Below, one piece after another: positions 57,484-64,000 of a stretch of DNA of 64,000 nucleotides (positions are counted from its first letter, which is position 1; each line of letters opens with the position of its first letter). This DNA comes from Pseudomonadota bacterium. GTDB taxonomy: Bacteria; Pseudomonadota; Alphaproteobacteria; Sphingomonadales; Sphingomonadaceae. The DNA lies in assembly GCA_021847605.1 (NCBI GenBank), contig JAJZQN010000009.1, positions 59,712 through 123,711 on the forward strand. Reading direction: 5' to 3'. The notes beneath the pieces are model-generated. The model was not told the origin of the DNA and ran no database searches. It saw only the letters and a program-made list of their open reading frames with translations. A program made the translations under genes and the position numbers.

Positions 57484-60119
57484 CACACCGTCTCCGCTTC
57501 CGAAGCGAGGAAGTCCGTCGCAAAACGCTGAAGCACGCCGCCTGCCTCGTAGATCGAGACTTCCTCCGCCGTATCGAGGCGGCAGGTGACGGGAACCTGC
57601 GTCACCGCACCGTCGGCATGGTGGATCACCAGCGTCAGCGTGGCGCGGGGCCGACGTTCGCCTTCGACATCATAGGTCTCGGTGCCATCGAGGCCCAGCG
57701 TCAGGCGGGTGATGCCGGGCTGGAACTCCAGCGGCAGCACGCCCATGCCGATCAGGTTGGTGCGGTGGATGCGCTCGAACCCTTCGGCGACGATGGCCTC
57801 AACGCCCGCGAGGCGCACGCCCTTGGCCGCCCAGTCGCGCGAGGAGCCCTGCCCGTAATCGGCGCCGGCGACGATGATGAGCGGCTGACGGCGATCCAGA
57901 TACGTCTCGATTGCCTCCCACATGCGCGTCACCTTGCCTTCCGGCTCGACGCGGGCGAGCGAGCCTTTCTTCACCGCGCCGTCCACCACGGCCATTTCGT
58001 TGACCAGCTGCGGATTGGCGAACGTGGCGCGCATGGCGGTCAGGTGATCGCCGCGATGGGTGGCGTAGGAATTGAAGTCCTCTTCGGGCAGGCCCATTTT
58101 CGCGAGATATTCGCCCGCCGCGGAACTCGCGAGGATCGCGTTCGAGGGCGAGAGGTGATCGGTGGTGATGTTGTCGGGCAGGATTGCCAGCGGGCGCATG
58201 TCCTTCAGCGTGCGCGGGAACGCGGCCAGCGCGCCGACGCCCTCGGTGTCCCAGTAAGGCGGACGGCGGATATAGGTGGACTGCGGCCGCCAGTCGTAGA
58301 GCGGGCTGGCTTCGTCCTTCCCGCGCGGCGCGAACATCGGGTCGTAGACATCGCGGAACTGCTGCGGCTTCACCGAGGCGGCGACGATCGCGTCGATTTC
58401 CTCGTCGGAGGGCCACAGGTCGGCAAGGCGAATGTCCTTGCCATCGACCGTTCCCAGCACGTCGTTCTCGATATCGAAGCGCACTGTGCCCGCGATCGCA
58501 TAGGCGACCACCAGCGGCGGTGAGGCCAGGAACGCCTGCTTGGCATAAGGGTGGATACGTCCGTCGAAGTTGCGGTTTCCAGACAGGACGGCGGTGGCGT
58601 AGAGATCGCGCCCGATGATCTCGTTCTGGATCGCCGGATCGAGCGCGCCCGACATGCCGTTGCAGGTGGTGCAGGCATAGGCGACGATGCCGAAACCCAG
58701 CTTCTCCAGTTCGGGCAACAGACCCGCTTCTTCCAGATAGAGCCGGGCCACCTTCGATCCCGGCGCAAAAGAACTCTTCACCCACGGCTTGCGGGTGAGG
58801 CCCAGCGCATTGGCCTTCTTTGCCACCAGGCCCGCTGCCACGACATTGCGCGGGTTGGACGTGTTAGTGCAGCTGGTGATCGCGGCGATGATGACCGCGC
58901 CATCGGGCAGCAGCCCCTCGCGCTCCTGCGCCACCGCCTTATCGAGATCGACAGCGATGCCGCGCTCCTCCAGCGCCGAAGTCGGGAGGCGGCGGTGCGG
59001 GTTCGACGGCCCGGCCATGTTGCGCACGACGGTCGAAAGGTCGAACTCCAGCACGCGTTCGTACTTGGCATTGCGCAGGTCGTCGGCCCACAAGCCGGTC
59101 AGCTTCGCATATTCCTCGACCAGACGGACATGATCGGGATCGCGGCCGGTCAGCAGCAGATAATCGATGGTCTGGCTGTCGATGTGGAACATCGCGGCGG
59201 TGGCGCCGTATTCGGGGCACATGTTGGAGATCGTCGCGCGGTCGCCGATCGAGAGGCTGTCCGCGCCTTCACCGAAGAACTCGATCCACGCGCCCACGAC
59301 GCGGCTCTGGCGCAGGAATTCGGTGATCGCGAGGACGATGTCGGTCGCCGTGATACCCGGCTTGCGATGGCCGGTGAGCCTGACACCGACGATATCGGGC
59401 AGGCGCATCATCGAGGCGCGGCCCAGCATGACCGTCTCGGCCTCCAGCCCGCCGACGCCGATGGCGATTACGCCCAGCGCATCGACGTGCGGGGTGTGGC
59501 TGTCGGTTCCGACGCAGGTATCCGGGAACGCGACGCCATCGCGCACCTGAATGACGGGCGACATCTTCTCCAGGTTGATCTGGTGCATGATGCCGTTACC
59601 GGCGGGGATGACGTCGACATTCTCAAAGGCGCTCTTGGTCCATTCAATGAAGTGGAAGCGATCCTCGTTGCGGCGATCCTCGACCGCGCGGTTCTTGTCG
59701 AACGCGGCCGGGTCGAAGCCGCCGTATTCGACCGCCAGCGAGTGATCGACGATCAGCTGGGTCGGCACCACCGGATTGACCTTGGCCGGATCGCCGCCCT
59801 GATCGGCGATCGCATCGCGCAGACCCGCCAGATCGACGAGCGCGGTCTGGCCGAGGATGTCGTGGCACACAACGCGCGCCGGATACCACGGGAAATCGAG
59901 ATCGCGCTTGCGCTCGACGATCTGGGTCAGGGCATCGGTCAGCAGCGCCGGATCGCAGCGGCGGACCAGTTGCTCGGCCAGCACGCGCGAGACATAGGGC
60001 AGACCATCGTAGGCGCCGGGGCGGATCGCCTCGATGGCGGCACGGGTGTCGAAGTAGTCGATCTGCACGCCGGCCGATGGTCCGGGGAAAGGCTTGCGAT
60101 AGGCGTCGTTCATCGGCAC
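57483..60119 (-). CDS. acnD: Fe/S-dependent 2-methylcitrate dehydratase AcnD
   Basis: 878 residues, aconitase superfamily. It dehydrates 2-methylcitrate. AcnD rather than AcnA is indicated by ACTTCNGMSGALDPAIQNEI at the cluster ligands, by the N-terminus FDTRAAIEAIRPGAYDGLPY and by the prpF partner. SCTNTSNPRNVVAAGLVAKK and GADYGQGSSRDWAAKG are also present. GTG 60119 fits the GGGA ribosome site best; ATG 60113 is close. It is the first gene of the acnD-prpF-x-prpC-prpB-acnA run. Confidence 0.93.
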   Translation of the reverse strand: MPMNDAYRKPFPGPSAGVQIDYFDTRAAIEAIRPGAYDGLPYVSRVLAEQLVRRCDPALLTDALTQIVERKRDLDFPWYPARVVCHDILGQTALVDLAGLRDAIADQGGDPAKVNPVVPTQLIVDHSLAVEYGGFDPAAFDKNRAVEDRRNEDRFHFIEWTKSAFENVDVIPAGNGIMHQINLEKMSPVIQVRDGVAFPDTCVGTDSHTPHVDALGVIAIGVGGLEAETVMLGRASMMRLPDIVGVRLTGHRKPGITATDIVLAITEFLRQSRVVGAWIEFFGEGADSLSIGDRATISNMCPEYGATAAMFHIDSQTIDYLLLTGRDPDHVRLVEEYAKLTGLWADDLRNAKYERVLEFDLSTVVRNMAGPSNPHRRLPTSALEERGIAVDLDKAVAQEREGLLPDGAVIIAAITSCTNTSNPRNVVAAGLVAKKANALGLTRKPWVKSSFAPGSKVARLYLEEAGLLPELEKLGFGIVAYACTTCNGMSGALDPAIQNEIIGRDLYATAVLSGNRNFDGRIHPYAKQAFLASPPLVVAYAIAGTVRFDIENDVLGTVDGKDIRLADLWPSDEEIDAIVAASVKPQQFRDVYDPMFAPRGKDEASPLYDWRPQSTYIRRPPYWDTEGVGALAAFPRTLKDMRPLAILPDNITTDHLSPSNAILASSAAGEYLAKMGLPEEDFNSYATHRGDHLTAMRATFANPQLVNEMAVVDGAVKKGSLARVEPEGKVTRMWEAIETYLDRRQPLIIVAGADYGQGSSRDWAAKGVRLAGVEAIVAEGFERIHRTNLIGMGVLPLEFQPGITRLTLGLDGTETYDVEGERRPRATLTLVIHHADGAVTQVPVTCRLDTAEEVSIYEAGGVLQRFATDFLASEAETV

Positions 60120-60220
60120 GTGTCTTCCCGTCTTGGTCTGTTCAAGGCGCTCTAGGTGTCGCTAGGTGCCGTTCAGTACCCGCCTTATCGGCACGTTCGG
60201 GGCATGCGAAAATGGCTGAA

Positions 60221-60270
60221 TTGGCGAAGATTTGCGGACGGATTTCTGCAAATTTGCAAACTTTGCGAAG
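60221..60270. promoter_or_regulatory. Probable ScfR-type operator upstream of acnD
   Basis: Between the thioesterase stop and the acnD start lie tttgcgga (60231-60238), tttgcaaa (60253-60260, in the palindrome tgcaaatttgca) and tttgcgaa (60262-60269). The words match those upstream of pyc. They are about 100-150 bases before the acnD start, suitable for control of the six-gene operon. Confidence 0.65.
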
Positions 60271-60678
60271 TCAGGCCGCCGCCGCATCCTGCCGGATCGG
60301 CCGGGATTTACCGTCCTCGCCCACGCAGACCATCTCGAAACGGCCCTTTACGGCGATGGATCGCTCTGCATTGGCAAGCCCCTCGGCGGTCATCTCCACC
60401 TCGACGGTCAATGAAGATCGACCTTCTCGAATGACGTAAGCGTACAGTTCGACCAACTGACCGACGTGAACCGGATGACGGAACTCGATTTTCTCGGACG
60501 TCCGCATTACCATTGCGGCGCGCGCGTAGCGGCTTGCGGCGATGAAGGCGGCCTTGCCCAGCAGGCTGAGCGCGGTGCCGCCGAACAGGGTACCGTAGTG
60601 ATTGGCCTGTTCGGGGAAGACCATCTCGCACAGGCGGGTTTCCGGTGCATCGGCATTCAGGGGTTGCGTGGCTGTCAT
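60271..60678 (-). CDS. Acyl-CoA thioesterase (hotdog fold)
   Basis: 135 residues. A 4HBT/YciA-type acyl-CoA hydrolase: ETRLCEMVFPEQANHYGTLF, GGTALSLLGKAAFIAASRYA and IEFRHPVHVGQLVELYAYVI are family features, with the substrate-binding helix after FGG. It could release free CoA from propionyl-CoA or related esters. It lies directly before the acnD promoter, has its own upstream site cluster, and so probably belongs to the same regulon. Confidence 0.88.
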   Translation of the reverse strand: MTATQPLNADAPETRLCEMVFPEQANHYGTLFGGTALSLLGKAAFIAASRYARAAMVMRTSEKIEFRHPVHVGQLVELYAYVIREGRSSLTVEVEMTAEGLANAERSIAVKGRFEMVCVGEDGKSRPIRQDAAAA

Positions 60679-60740
60679 CGCTGTCTCCTTGTGAAATCAG
60701 CGAACCATAGCCGTGCATCGCAGGGAACCACTGAAACGGG

Positions 60741-60790
60741 GAAGATTGCGAAGGCTTTGCCTGCAAATCCGCGAATGTTGCGAATTTGGC
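60741..60790. promoter_or_regulatory. Probable ScfR-type operator upstream of the thioesterase gene
   Basis: The sequence contains ttgcgaag, a tttgc-ctgcaaa inverted pair around 60,756-60,767 and ttgcgaat near 60,779, variants of the TTTGC[A/G][A/G]A word. It lies 60-110 bases upstream of ATG 60678. The match is weaker than in the other two clusters. Confidence 0.5.
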
Positions 60791-60884
60791 GATGCCCGTT
60801 CATATTGCGCCGCCTGATCATGAACTTGACAGACGGCGTTGTCTGAGTTGTAAGACATGCTGTCGAGGTTCTCCATTTCAGGCA

Positions 60885-61075
60885 TGACGATGGGGCTAAG
60901 ACGGGAAGACGGTGACGCCTTTGGCGGAGTCCGGCGCTGCCCCCGCAACTGTAAGCGGCGAGCGGAGACCCCATTTTGTGTCACTGGCGTCTCGCAAGGA
61001 TGCTGGGAAGGCCGGGGCCAAAGCGATGACCCGCAAGCCAGGAGACCTGCCTTCGGCGCGATAACGTTCCTCGGA
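60885..61075 (+). promoter_or_regulatory. Cobalamin (B12) riboswitch
   Basis: The conserved core of the class is visible in order: ggtgacgcc, gctgcccccgcaactgtaag, the tcactgg segment near 60,980, gggaaggc and the closing box gacccgcaagccaggagacc at 61,028-61,047. It is on the plus strand, 290 bases upstream of the metE-like gene. Binding of adenosyl- or methylcobalamin is expected to shut off the downstream gene, the usual logic for B12-independent methionine synthase. Edges are approximate. Confidence 0.92.
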
Positions 61076-61365
61076 CGGGGGTTCCTCCGGTGGACGCGCG
61101 TGAAGCAGGGCCTGCGCTTGTGGAAGGCCCAATGAGCGTTCGCGCGCGCCATCTGTCGACCGATCCGCCCGCAAAGTGGTGATTGGTCAATGCGTGAAAT
61201 CTCCTTTTACCGAACCTCCAGGCCACCTGGCCATATGAGCGAGCGAATGCGCCGCCGCGTTCGACCGAGTCCGCGCTTTGCGAATTGACCGGATGCGCTG
61301 AACCTAAACCTCATTGAATAGCCCCTAGCGGCCAGCGTGATGTGCTGCGCCAGCGGAGAACCAGT

Positions 61366-62562
61366 GTGCCCGTTAAAGCTGCAAATCTCGGCTTCCCCCA
61401 CCTTGGACCGCGCCGTGAGTTCACGATGGCCATCGAGGCGTACCGGGCGGGCAAGATCGACAAGGCAGCCCTGCTCGACACCGCCAGGGGACTTCGCACC
61501 GCCACCTGGGATCGCCAGAAGGCGGCCGGGATCGATGTGATCCCGAGCAACGATTTCTCGCTCTACGATCAGGTCCTTGACACCTCCGTCATGCTTGGCG
61601 CCATTCCCGAAATTTATCAGACCATTGGTGCCCCGGACTCGTTGGAAGTCTATTTCGCCATGGCGCGCGGAACCCGCACTGAGACCGCGAACGACAGTGG
61701 TTCGCAAGGCGATGCCGTCAGTTCCGGGCAAATCAACGCTCACGTCCCTGCCCAGGAAACGGCCAAGTGGTTCGACACGAATCATCACTACGTGGTCCCC
61801 GAGGTGGAGCCGGGCCAGATATTTGCGCTGTCGACGACCAAGCCTGTCGATCACTTCAAGGAAGCACTGGCGCTGGGCCACCAGACACGGCCGGTGATCC
61901 TTGGCCCGATAACCTGGTTGCTGCTAGCCAAGTCGAAGACGGATGGTTTTGATCCGCTGACGTTGCTGGACAGCGCCCTCGACGTCTACGTAGACCTCCT
62001 CGGCAAGCTACAAGCGGCAAGCGCCGAATGGGTGCAGATGGACGAGCCTGCACTTGTGCTCGATCTCACCGACACGATCCGCGCTGCATATCGTATTGCC
62101 TACGAAAGGCTTTCTAAGGTTCCGGGTATCAGTCTGATGCTCACGACTTACTTTGGCGGCCTCGGCGACAACCTCGCTACGGCGCTGGCGCTTCCGGTCG
62201 CAGGACTGCATCTGGACCTTGTGTGTGCCCCTGAGCAACTGGATGCCGTGCTGGCAGATGCAAGGCCAGACCTCGCCCTCTCGCTTGGAATAATCGATGG
62301 GCGCGATGTCTGCAGAGCGGATCTTGCAAGCCTGCTCGACCGCTACGAAGGGGTGGGAGGTGAGCAGCGTGTGATCGAGATCGCACCGTCCTGCTCGCTG
62401 CTTCACATGCCGATCGACCTGACGGAAGTAACGAAACTGGACCCGCAGGTATCGCAGTGGCTGGGCGTTGCACGGCAGAAGCTGGAAGAAATTGCCACAA
62501 TAACCCTGGGTGTGCGCGATGGCCGCCATGCCGTCACTCATCTGGTGAGACAGTCCCGATGA
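61366..62562 (+). pseudogene. metE: MetE N-terminal half (cobalamin-independent methionine synthase, truncated)
   Basis: 398 residues from GTG 61366 (GGAGA upstream). The N-terminal MetE barrel is well kept: NLGFPHLGPRREFTMAIEAY, EVEPGQIFALSTTKPVDHFK, WVQMDEPALVLDL, LTTYFGGLGDNL and GLHLDLV. Full MetE has about 750-770 residues; the C-terminal domain with the zinc ligands (His641, Cys643, Glu665, Cys726 in E. coli) is absent, so methyl transfer is not expected. Either it is a decayed metE still under its riboswitch or a half-protein with a new role. Its stop overlaps the next gene by four bases. Confidence 0.75.
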
Positions 62563-63092
62563 CGCTCGCCTTTGGATCGCTCAGAACAAACGGTCAGTTG
62601 TCCCGCCGGGACCGGATCGGACAGCAGTTACGCCTTCTCGACCGCCAGGGCGAGACAGCCATTTCGTTTGGAGGCTGCATCGAGCGCCATCTCGGCCTCA
62701 GGTTGCGCAAGGATCAGGTAAAGCGTTGTATCGCCAGTGTGGCGCGGAAGTATGCTGATAGTCGTTGGGAAAGCGAAACCATTATCGGCCTGTCCCTTCC
62801 GATGAGCGCTGCGTCGTTGACGCCGTTGTTCGACAGATTGACCGAACGCCTCTCTGAAATTGCGGACCGCCCTCTGACGCCCAAGGAACTGCTTGCGGCG
62901 TTACCGATCACCAATCGGGAAAGGCTGCGGTGGACCAAAGGTAATCGCCTGAAACGCAGCGGCGACCTGAAGATCAAGCGGGGCCAGATCGTCACGATTC
63001 CAACATATTCGGTCGCAGCGGCAGAGAGCATTCTCGCCGATGACGCGATCCTGGATCGCTGGCGCGAAATCGACCGCCTCGTCGATGCGTGA
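62559..63092 (+). CDS. Hypothetical protein coupled to the metE half gene
   Basis: 177 residues, unrecognised. It starts MTLAFGSLRTNGQLSRRDRI and is rich in basic helices. The C-terminal part (PLTPKELLAALPITNRERLR, WTKGNRLKRSGDLKIKRGQI) looks like a nucleic-acid-binding region with an HTH-like element, reminiscent of plasmid or phage-borne proteins. ATG 62559 overlaps the metE-half stop (ATGA). It may have arrived with the event that removed the rest of metE. Confidence 0.62.
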   Translation: MTLAFGSLRTNGQLSRRDRIGQQLRLLDRQGETAISFGGCIERHLGLRLRKDQVKRCIASVARKYADSRWESETIIGLSLPMSAASLTPLFDRLTERLSEIADRPLTPKELLAALPITNRERLRWTKGNRLKRSGDLKIKRGQIVTIPTYSVAAAESILADDAILDRWREIDRLVDA

Positions 63093-63142
63093 TCCGGCAG
63101 CCATGGATCCAACTTTGGTTGAGTGCCCATGGCGGGAACCAA

Positions 63143-63802
63143 CTATTCCGTCTCGTCCGCGCCGTAGTACAGCTTTCCGATCTCGATCTCCGGGCGCCCC
63201 TGCGAGACACGATGCGCATTGGAGTCGCGCAGGGAATAGACGCAGCCACAATATTCCTGCTGGTAGAAGCGCTCACGTTTCGAAATCTCGATCATCCGCG
63301 CCGCGCCGCCGCCTTTGCGCCAATTGAACGTCCAGTAGGCCATGTCAGGGTAATGGCTCGCCGCCCGCTCGCCGGAGGCGTTGATCTGGTTCATGTTCTT
63401 CCAGCGCGAGATGCCTAACGAACTGGTGATTACCGGAAAGCCGTTCTCGTGGGCGTAGAGCGCGGTACGTTCGAAGCGCATGTCGAAGCACATCGTGCAA
63501 CGCTCGCCGCGCTCCGGCGCCCATTCCAGCCCCTTGGCGCGCTTGAACCAGTTGGCGGTGTCGTAATCCGCGTCGACGAACGGCACGCCGTGCTCTTCGG
63601 CGAAACGGATGTTCTCATCCTTGCGCAGGAGGTATTCCTCCTTGGGGTGGATGTTCGGATTGTAGAAGAAGATGGTGTAGTCGATGCCGCTGGCGGTCAT
63701 CGCCTCCATCACTTCACCCGAGCACGGCGCGCAGCAACTGTGGAGCAGAACCTTGGTCTGTCCATCGGGCGGGGTCAGCTTGGGCCGTTCGATCGGCGTC
63801 AT
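63143..63802 (-). CDS. queH: Epoxyqueuosine reductase QueH
   Basis: 219 residues, formerly DUF208. QueH reduces epoxyqueuosine to queuosine in tRNA. Cluster and redox cysteines are visible in [37 protein letters not shown] and [33 protein letters not shown] and [10 protein letters not shown] also match. ATG 63802 (MTPIERPKL) is preferred over TTG 63817. It converges with the unknown gene at 62559-63092, 50 bases apart. Confidence 0.94.
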   Translation of the reverse strand: MTPIERPKLTPPDGQTKVLLHSCCAPCSGEVMEAMTASGIDYTIFFYNPNIHPKEEYLLRKDENIRFAEEHGVPFVDADYDTANWFKRAKGLEWAPERGERCTMCFDMRFERTALYAHENGFPVITSSLGISRWKNMNQINASGERAASHYPDMAYWTFNWRKGGGAARMIEISKRERFYQQEYCGCVYSLRDSNAHRVSQGRPEIEIGKLYYGADETE

Positions 63803-63948
63803 CGTGCGCTCCAGCAATAGCCGGTTTTCTCGACAATGATGGGCAATCGCGAAGCCACGGCAAATACTTTCAAATGTCCGTCGTCAGAACATTTGGCGCA
63901 ACTCGCGGCGTAAATTAGCGGAGTGCGGGCCTCGTCTGGGGGTTGATG

Positions 63949-64000
63949 TTAGGCGGCGAGCTTGCGGTGAAGCAAGCGCCGATGTTCGATGGTCTGCCGT
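63949..64000 (-). CDS. C-terminal end of an unidentified minus-strand gene (partial)
   Basis: The last 52 bases read on the minus strand as RQTIEHRRLLHRKLAA followed by TAA. The basic tail would fit the end of a transposase or other DNA-binding protein, but 16 residues are too few for a family call. The stretch between queH and this stop (63803-63948) holds nothing I can identify. Confidence 0.3.
   Translation of the reverse strand, partial: RQTIEHRRLLHRKLAA

Noticed and set aside
58551..60155. 534-codon plus-strand frame
   Set aside because: Antisense of acnD; no domain or ribosome site.

Overview
The window looks like a chromosome segment of an alphaproteobacterium of the Sphingomonadaceae, most like Sphingobium or Novosphingobium. 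This rests on high GC, the recG-sdhE-mfd order, a TorF-like porin, interspersed palindromic repeats of a type I associate with sphingomonads, and an ScfR-type regulated methylcitrate cluster. The genus is an inference from gene style, not from a search.

Positions 1-22,355 read as ordinary core chromosome. They hold an M3 peptidase tail, a GFA protein, a DUF817 membrane protein, a soluble chemoreceptor-like protein, a CoxE-type VWA protein, anmK and tyrS (divergent), PilZ and MscS proteins, recG-sdhE-mfd, a TorF-like porin, a MAPEG protein, a GGDEF/EAL protein, moaA-nadK and tRNA-Asn. Two near-identical 128-bp palindromic repeats bracket the porin/MAPEG segment.

From the 3' end of tRNA-Asn (22,341) the character changes. 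A serine recombinase gene ends inside the tRNA and is followed by a decayed four-gene set on the minus strand: a UvrD-helicase stub, an OLD-type ATPase/TOPRIM nuclease lacking its N-terminus, a phospholipase D-like protein lacking its C-terminus, and an intact 504-residue protein I do not recognise. This looks like a degraded anti-phage or nucleic-acid-processing locus. Positions 28-40 kb hold accessory genes: a Na+/H+ antiporter, an AraC regulator, an AAA ATPase, DUF1275, DUF167, a YjdM-like protein, an XRE regulator, a spermidine-synthase-like protein, a SEC-C protein, a ParDE pair and several unknowns. At 40.3-45.6 kb lies a Tn554-like element with three consecutive tyrosine recombinases plus a DUF6262 protein. 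It sits at the broken 5' end of a PAPS-reductase-like pseudogene.

Positions 45.9-60.8 kb form a coherent propionyl-CoA metabolism cluster: an ScfR-type regulator, a divergent pyruvate carboxylase, and convergent to it acnA, prpB, prpC, a small unknown, prpF, acnD and a hotdog thioesterase. Together these give a closed loop: propionyl-CoA plus oxaloacetate goes to methylcitrate, methylaconitate and methylisocitrate, then to pyruvate plus succinate, and pyruvate carboxylase turns pyruvate back into oxaloacetate. Three intergenic regions carry clusters of a TTTGC[A/G][A/G]A word that is probably the regulator's operator.

At 60.9-63.1 kb a cobalamin riboswitch precedes a metE gene that encodes only the N-terminal half and overlaps an unknown gene by four bases. 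The window ends with queH and the tail of an unidentified minus-strand gene.
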